DNA of 64,000 nt. Origin: UBA1924 sp963976625 (lineage in GTDB: Bacteria > Planctomycetota > Phycisphaerae > Phycisphaerales > UBA1924). The notes beneath the pieces were generated by a model. That model saw only the letters and a program-made list of their open reading frames with translations. It was not told the DNA's origin and did not search any database. Of the stretch, positions 42,885-50,764 are shown in pieces; position 1 is the stretch's first letter; each line of letters starts with the position of its first letter. Location: NCBI GenBank assembly GCA_963976625.1, contig CAXBLA010000011.1, forward strand, positions 38,691 through 102,690, read 5' to 3'. The translations under genes were made by a program, and so were the position numbers.

Positions 42885-43044
42885 TTCGAGCTCCGCTCAC
42901 CACGAGTAGGGATCCATCCCCGGTTTGAGTTCTCTGAAACCGTTCCCTCTCGATCGCTCGTACCCCCGCGCGATCACACAATCTTCATCAAACTATTCTA
43001 GTGCCAGCCCGCCGGTGCGTCTAATTGAGCCGACGCGAAGAGCA

Positions 43045-44538
43045 CTAATCGATCCGAATCATGTTATTGTGACCACCGAGCCCGTTGCTCTTGGAATCGG
43101 GGTTGTAGGGGTCGTTGCACCACTGGCCGTCGATAACAAGCTTGTAGGCGTAGTTGCCCTTGGGGAGCTTGACATGCTTCTCGTACACCCCGAGCGCCTC
43201 GTTGCAGGTCATCTGGGTCTGTTCGGGCTTCCAGTTATTGAAATCCCCGGCTATTTCTATTCGTTTGCCGATGGACTTGGGTTGCACAAACAACACACCC
43301 TGCGAGCTTTTACGGATGCCGAAGAGGTGTTTTACTTTGGTCACATCGACGCCCGGCTTGGCCACACGATCGTCCACCAGCTCGACGGCCACCGGGCGAT
43401 GGGGCATCATCGATCGCCGGAGGGGCACGGGCTTGGATTCGGTCGACTTCGTATCCGTATCCAACACGCTGGTGCTGGCGGCCGGCGCGGAAGTATGTTG
43501 TTGAGACTGCTGGCTCTGTTGCATCGTCCGCGCACGCACGGCCAGCTCTTGGGCCCGCGACAACGGCGCGCCCTGGTTGCTGCTGACCACCTCGATCGTC
43601 GCCGACGCGAGCGTGGGTGCCGGCGGGGGCAGCGGCGCGCTGTTCGTCGCGAGATCTTCGGGCTCTGGGCGATGGATGTGGGCGTGCTCGACGAGCCATT
43701 CACACAATGAGCGATAGTCCTCGGCCCCCATCGACTCGGGCGCGTACTCGTCGATCGGCTGCCCGAACGACGCGGCTTCCTTGAGCGCATGGTCATAGCG
43801 CACGACCACGGGGATCATCCCCGCGCCGAATCGATCGCGGAGATCATCGAGCAGATCGCGGGCGAGGGGCTGGTTCGGATCGTGCATTGTCGCCAAAAGC
43901 CTCGGGTGTATCCGCATGCCGATGCGCCGGGCGATCGAGCGGGCGGTCTGCACCTGCTTGGCGGCTCCACGCAATGAGAAGAAGCTCGTCTCGACGGGAA
44001 TAATCACCTCGCGCCCAGCAGCGATCGCGTTGTACGAGAGCAAACCGATCGAGGGCGGGCAATCGATGACGCACACATCATAGAGCTTGGGCTCGGTGCC
44101 CGGCTCGAACTGTTCGGGCTCTTGATCGTCGGCCATGGGCTGGGGAGTGGGCGCGATCTGGGCGTCGTCTGGGCGTGAGAGGCGTGCGAGCACTGAGCGG
44201 AGACGGACGGCTTTGTTTTCTTGGTCGGCGAGCCCGCCGTTGGCGGCTTCAATCCCGGCGAGCTTCATCTTCGAGGGCAGCAGATCGAGGTTGCGCGAGA
44301 CATGCCAGATCAGGCGATCGCGGTTGAGCTTCTGGTCGATCGGAGCGCGGAGCGCGTCGGAGACATCCAGGTCCAGGCGTTCCTCGGGGATCCCGAGCCC
44401 GGCGGCGCAGTGCGACTGGGGGTCGAGATCGACCAGGAGGGTTCGGCAGCCCGATCGCGCGAACGCCGCGGCGAGGTTGATCGCGGATGTGGTCTTGCCG
44501 CATCCGCCCTTCTGATTGATGACGGTAAATGTTCGCAC
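43045..44538 (-). CDS. ParA-type ATPase fused to AMPK-like glycogen-binding domain (CBM48)
   Basis: A 497-residue protein. The GTG at 44538 is chosen because it starts MRTFTVINQKGGCGKTT as in ParA proteins; a TTG 45 bases upstream is possible. Residues 1-~260 are a full ParA/Soj ATPase with deviant Walker A KGGCGKTT (10-17), DLDPQSH (A' motif region) and VCVIDCPPSIGLLSY (Walker B). A Pro/Ser/Gln-rich linker of about 130 residues follows. Residues 414-497 form a CBM48/AMPK-beta domain: AGDFNNW (Trp436), YKLVIDGQW (Lys466, Trp473) and LGGHNN (Leu487, Asn491) match the known glycogen-contact residues. A ParA ATPase with a glycan-binding tail is unusual. It is not an obvious chromosome-partition pair, since no parB gene is adjacent. 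Confidence 0.85.
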   Translation of the reverse strand: MRTFTVINQKGGCGKTTSAINLAAAFARSGCRTLLVDLDPQSHCAAGLGIPEERLDLDVSDALRAPIDQKLNRDRLIWHVSRNLDLLPSKMKLAGIEAANGGLADQENKAVRLRSVLARLSRPDDAQIAPTPQPMADDQEPEQFEPGTEPKLYDVCVIDCPPSIGLLSYNAIAAGREVIIPVETSFFSLRGAAKQVQTARSIARRIGMRIHPRLLATMHDPNQPLARDLLDDLRDRFGAGMIPVVVRYDHALKEAASFGQPIDEYAPESMGAEDYRSLCEWLVEHAHIHRPEPEDLATNSAPLPPPAPTLASATIEVVSSNQGAPLSRAQELAVRARTMQQSQQSQQHTSAPAASTSVLDTDTKSTESKPVPLRRSMMPHRPVAVELVDDRVAKPGVDVTKVKHLFGIRKSSQGVLFVQPKSIGKRIEIAGDFNNWKPEQTQMTCNEALGVYEKHVKLPKGNYAYKLVIDGQWCNDPYNPDSKSNGLGGHNNMIRID

Positions 44539-44728
44539 AGATTCGTTGCTCCGGTGGCCCTGTCCGAACAGCACACAGGACAAATCACTGCGGCTTTTAT
44601 CGGAGCCACGCTCTGATTCTCTCCAATGTTGGGGCGATGAACGGAGCCGGGCCCGATCGAATCAGGGTCTTCCACCCAGAAGGGTGGTGAGCGAAGTACA
44701 CGAAAATGGGTGGTTTGGCCGAACGCCC

Positions 44729-45925
44729 TTAGGCTTCGTCGGCACGGATCGCGTCGATCCCGATGGCGAGCTTGCTCGGGTCCGGGTCGCTGACAATCGC
44801 GCATTCTCCCCGTCCGATGGGCAAAATCACGCGGAGCGAGCCGCCCGCGGCTTTCTTGTCATGCGTCATCCGCTCAATGACTTCACTCGTCGCGGGCAGG
44901 CCGGCGACGCGGGTCGGCAATCCGATCGATCCGAGCGTGGATTCAAGTTCGCTGATCACAGATTCTTCGCAGTGCCCCATCGCGTGGGCGGTATGAGCCG
45001 CGGCCACCATGCCCAGGGCGATGGCCTCGCCGTGATGAAGCGGGGCCAAGCTCGGTTGCGTCGGATCGGGGCTCAGACCTCCGATGGTCTCGATCGCGTG
45101 CCCGAAGGTGTGCCCGAAGTTGAGCAGCATCCGCCCGCCGGCCTTGGCCTGGGTCGATTCGTGCTCGTCGCGGACCACGACCGTCGCCTTGAGCGCGGTG
45201 TTGCGGGCGACAAACTCTTCGATGGTTGACGGGTCGAAGGCGCAGATGCCATCGAGCTGGGCGTTCATCCAATCCATGAGATCTTGGTGCCCGTCGCCGA
45301 TCGTGGCGCAGATCATCGCGTGCTTGACACACTCGGCCAGCCCCGCCCGGCGGTAGCGTGCGTCGAGCGAATCGAGCACGGCCATATCCGCGATGACCAG
45401 GCTGGGCTGATGGAACGCGCCGACGAGATTCTTGTACAGCGTCGGGTTCCCGGCTCGGTCCGTCGAAGTGAGGTTGAAGCCGGTCTTGCCGCCCACAGAT
45501 GCATCGACCATCGAGAGCAGCGTCGTCGGGCATTGAATCACCGGCACGCCGCGCTGATAGCTCGCGGCCGCGAACCCGGCGAGGTCCCCCATTACACCGC
45601 CGCCGATGGCGATGACGGGATCGACGCGGGTGTGCCCGGTCGCGGCGATCTGCACGAGTATTTCCGCGTAGGTGGCGATGGACTTGATATGCTCGCTCGG
45701 TGTGATGGCGCTCGTGTTGACGACGAAGCCCTGCGATTCGAGATCGCTCGTGGCTCGGTCAATAAACGAACCCGGCACCCCGGTATCGACGACCAAGAAT
45801 GCACGCGAAGCCGACGGGCCCACGATCGAGCGGGTTGATTCTGCGAGCGTATTGAGTGCGCCCGCCCCTACGCGGACCTCGTAGGCCCGGCTCGGGAGCT
45901 TGACCTCAACCGTGCGCGTGCTCAC
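44729..45925 (-). CDS. aroB: 3-dehydroquinate synthase
   Basis: The 398-residue enzyme is the second step of the shikimate pathway, converting DAHP to 3-dehydroquinate with NAD+ and a divalent metal. VIAIGGGVMGDLAGFAAASY and the PTTLLSMVDASVGGKTGFNL block are diagnostic. Metal-site residues include E in RYRRAGLAECVKH and His in NFGHTFGHAIE and HHGEAIALGM. The start is a GTG that overlaps the rsfS stop (GTGA), so the two are probably co-translated. The length is about 30 residues above the common form, mainly from loops. Confidence 0.95.
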   Translation of the reverse strand: MSTRTVEVKLPSRAYEVRVGAGALNTLAESTRSIVGPSASRAFLVVDTGVPGSFIDRATSDLESQGFVVNTSAITPSEHIKSIATYAEILVQIAATGHTRVDPVIAIGGGVMGDLAGFAAASYQRGVPVIQCPTTLLSMVDASVGGKTGFNLTSTDRAGNPTLYKNLVGAFHQPSLVIADMAVLDSLDARYRRAGLAECVKHAMICATIGDGHQDLMDWMNAQLDGICAFDPSTIEEFVARNTALKATVVVRDEHESTQAKAGGRMLLNFGHTFGHAIETIGGLSPDPTQPSLAPLHHGEAIALGMVAAAHTAHAMGHCEESVISELESTLGSIGLPTRVAGLPATSEVIERMTHDKKAAGGSLRVILPIGRGECAIVSDPDPSKLAIGIDAIRADEA

Positions 45926-46437
45926 TCATCGCCCTCTTTGCGGATGACGGTTCGTCCGGGCATGGCCGAGCGTTTGAGTGATTGGTCTGGCTCGGGGATG
46001 TCGAGGCGTTCGCCGGCGAACCACAAACCTTCGAGGTCATAATGAGCGCGGGCGTTGGGCTCGAAGAGGTGCACGACGACATCGACAAAGTCGGCGAGCA
46101 GCCAGATCGCATCGCCGTCCTCGGTGATGTGGAAGGCGCTGGTGCCGAACTCCTCGGCAACCTTCTCGATCGCCGCGAGGGCACCGCGCATCTGGCGGGC
46201 CGAGGTGCCCGAGCCGATCACGAGGAAGCCGGTGACCGGTGAGCGCCCGCCGACATCGATGACGACGACATCGGTGCACTTGTCTTCTTTGAGCGACTGA
46301 GCCGCGAGGATCGCAAACTTGCGGCCGTCTTCGACATTGAGAAGCTTGGAGCCTTCGGACATAGTCGCCCCAGCCATGGGCTGGTTGCTCTGATCTTGCT
46401 GTTGGTCGGGCTCGTTGGTTTCATCGTGGTTGTTCAT
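45922..46437 (-). CDS. rsfS: Ribosomal silencing factor RsfS
   Basis: A 171-residue protein of the RsfS/Iojap family, which binds ribosomal protein L14 and blocks subunit joining in starvation. Family blocks are AAQSLKEDKCTDVVVIDVGG (about 45-64), VTGFLVIGSGTSARQM, DGDAIWLLADFVDVVVHLFE and ARAHYDLEGLW. The first ~30 residues are polar and Gln/Asn-rich and not part of the family core; an internal ATG at MSEGSKLLN is another possible start. The TGA overlaps the aroB GTG. Confidence 0.92.
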   Translation of the reverse strand: MNNHDETNEPDQQQDQSNQPMAGATMSEGSKLLNVEDGRKFAILAAQSLKEDKCTDVVVIDVGGRSPVTGFLVIGSGTSARQMRGALAAIEKVAEEFGTSAFHITEDGDAIWLLADFVDVVVHLFEPNARAHYDLEGLWFAGERLDIPEPDQSLKRSAMPGRTVIRKEGDE

Positions 46438-46483
46438 TGTTGAATCGTAGCACGCTCGCCCGACGATTCACGCCCGAACAGGC

Positions 46484-47425
46484 TCATGTGGGCTTTGATT
46501 CTGGGCGAAATCCGATGATCCCGCGCCAGCCGATTATTTCGTCCGGGTTGAGGGCTTTGACGGACTCAGCCCCGACGGATTCGAGCCGATCTCGGAGCGG
46601 ATCGAGGTGCTCTTCGGGGCTCTTGCCTGGGCGAGCGATCTGTGTGCTGATGAGCACGATCGGGCCGCCCTCGGAGACAAGCCGCCAGAGCTCAGCGATC
46701 GCCCGGCTCTTGCTCGGGTCATCGGGCGCATCGCGGAACAGGTCCACCGCGACGATCGCGTCGAATCCGTCATCGAGCTCGCCGGCGAGGGTCTCGAGCC
46801 AGCCGAGTTCAAACGCGAGGTGATCCTGGCGATAGCGTTGGCGGGCGAAGCGGATCGAGGGCCCGTCGCGGGTCATCGCGACGACCCCGCCCGAGGGGCC
46901 GACGAGCTCGGCGAGCTGCGCGCTGGCTGGCCCTGTGCCGCAGCCGAGTTCGAGGATGCGATCGCCGGGCTTGATGTGCGATCGGATCTGATCGAGGAAC
47001 CCAAGCCGGGGGTCGTGCCCGAGATCAGCGAAGAGCCGCGCCGGGGTGTAGCGGATCTCCATCGACTCGCGGAGTGGATACTGAGCGCTGGGCATCGACC
47101 CACCAAGCACCGGGAAGCGGACCTGGTATTCCTTGTACCCGATGCCGGTCGGGCTCAGGGATCGGCGCAGGCTGGTGTTGTTCTTCTCGCGATAGACGAC
47201 GCCATCGACGACCACCCGCCGACGGGACATGCCGGCGGATCGGGCGAGCCGGGCCAGCGATGAGATGAACCAAGCAAAGAACCGAGCGATCAGTGATGGC
47301 ACCTTCGCCGACTTGCCCGCCCGCTCGCGGCTCTTGCGCTGCTCGACGCGATCGCCCCACGATAGCGGACGCGACCCGTCGGACTTGGGTTCGATTTCTT
47401 GGCTTGGTGGGCGTTGATCATCCAT
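46484..47425 (-). CDS. Class I SAM-dependent methyltransferase
   Basis: A 313-residue protein. The ATG at 47425 shares one base with the upstream stop (TGATG), so translation is probably coupled to the MBL gene. After a basic N-terminal third with a possible amphipathic helix (IARFFAWFISSLARLARSAG, about 48-67), a Rossmann methyltransferase domain begins with ILELGCGTGPASAQLAELVG (motif I), ARQRYRQDHLAFELGWLETL and DAIVAVDLFRDAP. The substrate is unknown; a lipid or lipid-linked acceptor is possible because of the basic/amphipathic N-terminus and the lpxA neighbour, but this is inference. Confidence 0.75.
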   Translation of the reverse strand: MDDQRPPSQEIEPKSDGSRPLSWGDRVEQRKSRERAGKSAKVPSLIARFFAWFISSLARLARSAGMSRRRVVVDGVVYREKNNTSLRRSLSPTGIGYKEYQVRFPVLGGSMPSAQYPLRESMEIRYTPARLFADLGHDPRLGFLDQIRSHIKPGDRILELGCGTGPASAQLAELVGPSGGVVAMTRDGPSIRFARQRYRQDHLAFELGWLETLAGELDDGFDAIVAVDLFRDAPDDPSKSRAIAELWRLVSEGGPIVLISTQIARPGKSPEEHLDPLRDRLESVGAESVKALNPDEIIGWRGIIGFRPESKPT

Positions 47426-48429
47426 CAGTGGCTGCTTGGATGATTGCTTGGATGATTGATCGTTTGGGACGACCCGAAGAGCCTGGGCTGGACCTGCTTG
47501 GTGTGCACCTTGGGGGCGCGGCGTTGCCCGCAGCCTCGAATAGGAATCCACGGCGTGGGCTCGCTCTGCAGCGAGATCACACAGGATCGCTCGGGCTGCT
47601 CGTCGATGAAGCGTTTGTGGTTGCCCATGGCGATGGCCGGCTCGTTGCACTCTTGGGAGAGGTGCAGGAGCACAAGCTGTTCACGCGGCGCAATCCGCCC
47701 CACGGCGACGGCGGATTCTTCGTTGCTCAGGTGCCCGGCCCCGCCCATGATGCGTCGCTTGAGGAACGCGGGTCGGCCCGAGGCTTCTTGCATGACCGGA
47801 CAATAGTTTGATTCGATCGCCAAGGTGTCCACGCCGCGGAGGTGGTCGATCATCTCGTTGGTGACATGCCCCAGATCGGTCGCGTACCCGAACGATGCGG
47901 TGTGGCGATCGGGGAGGTCGATCTCGCCTCGAAATACAGCCACGCCCAAGTCATCGTGGGCGAGCATGACGGATTCGATCTTGACGCCGGGCGCGGGCTC
48001 AAAGACCTCCTCGAATGGCTGGGCCTTGGAGTACAACAGGCCCATCCGCTCGGCCCGTCCCATGTGCATCCGGTGGATCCGCAGGGTCGCCCGCCACGCG
48101 CCGGTGACGGATCCGGGGCGGATCGCCTGGACCCACCCGCTGTGGCAATGGTCCGAATCGAGATGCGTGAACACGATCTCATCGACCTCGTCGGCCCGAA
48201 TCCCCCGGGCGTGGAGCAGGCTGTTGGTTCGGCTCGGGCTCAGCCCGGCGTCGAAGAGGATCACTCTACGGGCGGTGGTCTCGGTTTTGGAGACGACCAA
48301 GACGGCGCAGTTTCCCTTGGAGCCTGAGGCGAGGACGCACAAAGCGCCGCAGCCGTCGCCGTTGTTGGTGGCGTGGTCGAGTTGCTGGGCTGGGGTTGGT
48401 CGGCTTATTGACTGCATCGATCGGCTCAC
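47425..48429 (-). CDS. MBL-fold metallo-hydrolase
   Basis: A 334-residue metallo-beta-lactamase-fold hydrolase related to the YycJ/WalJ group. The metal motif THLDSDHCHSGW (HxxDxDH) lies at about residues 89-100; LASGSKGN near the N-terminus is the YycJ-type opening, and FGYATDLGHV and LAIESNYCP are later metal-site and strand motifs. The start is a GTG overlapping the lpxA stop (GTGA); an ATG four codons later is an alternative. The C-terminal ~45 residues (after PWIPIRGC) are basic and His/Pro-rich and probably disordered. It lies in the lpxA - MBL - methyltransferase unit. The substrate is unknown. Confidence 0.82.
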   Translation of the reverse strand: MSRSMQSISRPTPAQQLDHATNNGDGCGALCVLASGSKGNCAVLVVSKTETTARRVILFDAGLSPSRTNSLLHARGIRADEVDEIVFTHLDSDHCHSGWVQAIRPGSVTGAWRATLRIHRMHMGRAERMGLLYSKAQPFEEVFEPAPGVKIESVMLAHDDLGVAVFRGEIDLPDRHTASFGYATDLGHVTNEMIDHLRGVDTLAIESNYCPVMQEASGRPAFLKRRIMGGAGHLSNEESAVAVGRIAPREQLVLLHLSQECNEPAIAMGNHKRFIDEQPERSCVISLQSEPTPWIPIRGCGQRRAPKVHTKQVQPRLFGSSQTINHPSNHPSSH

Positions 48430-49241
48430 GAGACCCTCCGCCCGCCGACGGGGATGATCGGGCGCTGGGCATCGTTGATGAAGTCCGAGATCAGCTTGAC
48501 GGCCGGGGACTGCTGCCCGAGCTCAGCGAGCATCTGCTTCATGATCGGCATCGGGGGGTTCTTGCGGAGAACGGTTTTATACGCGTGGCGGACGGCGTTG
48601 ATCTCGTCGGCGCTCATCCCGGAGCGGCGCATACCAACCAAGTTGAGCCCGACAATTTTGTTACGCCCGGCGGCCATGCAGAACGGGGGGAGATCCCCGG
48701 TCAGCACCGCGGCCCCGCTGGACATCGCCTGGCGACCGACGCGGCAGAACTGGTGGACCAATGAGCCGCCGGCCAGGATCACGCGGTCCTCGACCTTGGC
48801 GAACCCGCCCAGGTGGGTCGAGTTGACCAGGATCACATCGTTGCCGACGACGGTGTCGTGCCCGGCGTGGCTGGCGACCATCATCATCACCCGATCGCCG
48901 ATCTGGGTCGGGGTGTCGTTGTTGCTCGCGGCGTGCACGGTCGCGCCCTCGCGGAGGATCGTGTTCTCGCCGATGATCACGCCGGCGGTGGGCGAACCGG
49001 GGGCGAACTTATAATCCTGAGGCTCGTACCCGATCGTGGCGTTTGGATACACGATCGTGTTGGCCCCGATCTCGACGGGCCCTTGGATCGAGACGCTCGA
49101 GAGCAGGCGGACGCCGTCGCTGAGCTTGACCCGCCCTTGGACGATGCAGAACGGTCCGATCTCGACGCCTTGGCCGAGCTCGACCTCGTCGCCGACGATC
49201 GCGGATGCGTGTACTTGTGTCGTGTCTGTACTGTCTGTCAT
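48426..49241 (-). CDS. lpxA: Acyl-ACP--UDP-N-acetylglucosamine O-acyltransferase LpxA
   Basis: The 271-residue, left-handed beta-helix enzyme starts lipid A synthesis by acylating UDP-GlcNAc. Hexapeptide repeats run from VHASAIVGDEVELGQGVEIG onwards. The catalytic loop ASHAGHDTVVGN carries the active-site histidine, and IGYEPQDYKF matches the substrate loop. A helical C-terminus follows (SADEINAVRHAYKTVLRKNP). It implies lipopolysaccharide-like lipid A in this organism, unusual to find in some Planctomycetota. It is the first gene of a three-gene unit with overlapping starts and is divergent from lipB across 46 bases. Confidence 0.92.
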   Translation of the reverse strand: MTDSTDTTQVHASAIVGDEVELGQGVEIGPFCIVQGRVKLSDGVRLLSSVSIQGPVEIGANTIVYPNATIGYEPQDYKFAPGSPTAGVIIGENTILREGATVHAASNNDTPTQIGDRVMMMVASHAGHDTVVGNDVILVNSTHLGGFAKVEDRVILAGGSLVHQFCRVGRQAMSSGAAVLTGDLPPFCMAAGRNKIVGLNLVGMRRSGMSADEINAVRHAYKTVLRKNPPMPIMKQMLAELGQQSPAVKLISDFINDAQRPIIPVGGRRVS

Positions 49242-49287
49242 GCGAGAACTATAGGTCCATCATCTCTCGGGCCGGATATAGTCACCT

Positions 49288-49980
49288 GTGAAACCATTGG
49301 CCAAAATACCGCTCGAATCGCTCGATTATGACCCCGCCTACGAGCGCCAGCAGCACCACCACGCCCAGATCCTCGATGCACGCAAGACCGCGGCCGCTGA
49401 GTCCGGGCGGGTGCTGATGGTCGAGCATCCCCCGATCATCACCGTCACGCGTCGCCCGGACGCTCCGGGGCATGTGCTCGCCAGCGGCGATGAGCTCAAA
49501 GCACTGGGCGTGACCCTCCATGAAACCGATCGGGGCGGGGATGTGACCTATCACGGGCCCGGGCAGCTGGTGTGCTATCCGATCGTGGATCTCAACGCGG
49601 CCAAGCTGCGGATCCATGACTACATCCGCACGCTTGAGCAAGCCGTGATCGCGACGCTGGGCGAGTACAACATCATCGCTCAGACCGACCACTGCGCCAC
49701 GGGCGTGTGGGTCAATCCTGCATCAAATCCCCAGTATACATTTGCCACTGATCAACCGGCCAAAATCTGCGCGATCGGGGTGCGGGTGCGCAAATGGATC
49801 ACCCTGCACGGGTTGGCGCTCAACCTGAACCCGAACATGGAACACTTCAAGCTCTTGGTGCCCTGCGGGCTCGCCGGTCGCCCGGTGGTCTCGATGGCTC
49901 AGATTTTGCCCCCCGATCAGCTGCCGACGATGAGCGAGCTCAGCGATCGGCTCTTCGCTCAGCTTTCTGAGCGATTATGA
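49288..49980 (+). CDS. lipB: Octanoyltransferase LipB
   Basis: The 230-residue enzyme moves octanoyl from octanoyl-ACP to lipoyl domains, the first step of lipoate synthesis. RGGDVTYHGPGQLVCYPI (102-119) is the signature. Lys in AKICAIGVRVRKWITLHG and Cys in LLVPCGL form the catalytic pair. The start is GTG at 49288; no ribosome site is evident and no ATG fits. It overlaps the rnhA end by six bases tail to tail. Confidence 0.95.
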   Translation: MKPLAKIPLESLDYDPAYERQQHHHAQILDARKTAAAESGRVLMVEHPPIITVTRRPDAPGHVLASGDELKALGVTLHETDRGGDVTYHGPGQLVCYPIVDLNAAKLRIHDYIRTLEQAVIATLGEYNIIAQTDHCATGVWVNPASNPQYTFATDQPAKICAIGVRVRKWITLHGLALNLNPNMEHFKLLVPCGLAGRPVVSMAQILPPDQLPTMSELSDRLFAQLSERL

Positions 49981-50445
49981 ACGCCCGGCGTAGTGATCCC
50001 TCGCCTCGACGGCGAGGTCATCGACGCGTTCGTTCTCCGCGTGCCCGGCGTGCCCCTTGACCCAGTGGAAGTTGATCTGGTGCTCTTTTTGCAGCTCGTC
50101 GAGCTGCTTCCAGAGATCGACATTCTTGACGGGCTGCTTGGACGCGGTCTTCCACCCCTTGCGCTTCCAGCCAGCCATCCATTCTTTGAGCCCCTTGAGC
50201 ACATACTGGGAGTCGGAGTAGAGCTCGACGGTGCTCGGGCGGGTGAGGACTTTGAGCCCTTCGATGACGGCCGAGAGCTCCATGCGGTTGTTGGTGGTGT
50301 CTTTCTCGCCGCCGTTGCGTTCGATGGCCTTGCCGGTCTTTGGGTGACGCAGCAGGAAAGCCCATCCCCCGGGGCCGGGATTGCCAGAGCAGGCCCCATC
50401 GGTGTAGAGCTCGACGGTCGGACGATTGGTGGTTTGGTCTTGCAC
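49975..50445 (-). CDS. rnhA: Ribonuclease HI
   Basis: The 156-residue enzyme cleaves RNA in RNA-DNA hybrids. VELYTDGACSGNPGPGGWAF (first Asp), TTNNRMELSAVIEGL (Glu), VELYSDSQYVLKGL (second Asp), WVKGHAGHAENERVDDLA (His and last Asp) give the full DEDD set. The start is GTG; nearby ATG codons are out of frame. It converges with lipB. Confidence 0.95.
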   Translation of the reverse strand: MQDQTTNRPTVELYTDGACSGNPGPGGWAFLLRHPKTGKAIERNGGEKDTTNNRMELSAVIEGLKVLTRPSTVELYSDSQYVLKGLKEWMAGWKRKGWKTASKQPVKNVDLWKQLDELQKEHQINFHWVKGHAGHAENERVDDLAVEARDHYAGRS

Positions 50446-50548
50446 GCCCCATCATACCCGGTATATTCTTGGCTCGCGCCTGCCCGTGAGAACCATCGGT
50501 CTGGTAGTATGAATGCTCACCCTTCGATCAACTTAGAAAGCAGTTCAA

Positions 50549-50722
50549 ATGTCCGATTTACAAACCAACACGCTCTTGCTCGTCATCATCGCCATCTTGC
50601 TTCCGCCGTTGGCGGTTGGGCTCAAGGACGGCGTTGGCGGATCGCTGATCCTCAACATTATCCTGACCATTATTTTCTATCTTCCAGGGCTGCTCCACGC
50701 TCTGTATGTCGTGCTGAACTGA
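50549..50722 (+). CDS. Pmp3/YqaE-family small membrane protein
   Basis: A 57-residue peptide with two membrane helices: LLLVIIAILLPPLAVGL and SLILNIILTIIFYLPGLLHA joined by a short KDGVGG loop, ending LYVVLN. The paired PPLAVGL and YLPGLLHALY motifs are diagnostic of the Pmp3/YqaE (UPF0057) family, linked in yeast and plants to salt stress and membrane potential. Its bacterial role is unclear. It lies in the gap between rnhA and purL and would be skipped by length filters. AGAAAG upstream is a weak ribosome site. Confidence 0.85.
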   Translation: MSDLQTNTLLLVIIAILLPPLAVGLKDGVGGSLILNIILTIIFYLPGLLHALYVVLN

Positions 50723-50764
50723 TCGGGCCAGCGACACCTGCGCCCAGCGGGTCTAGCATCGGTG

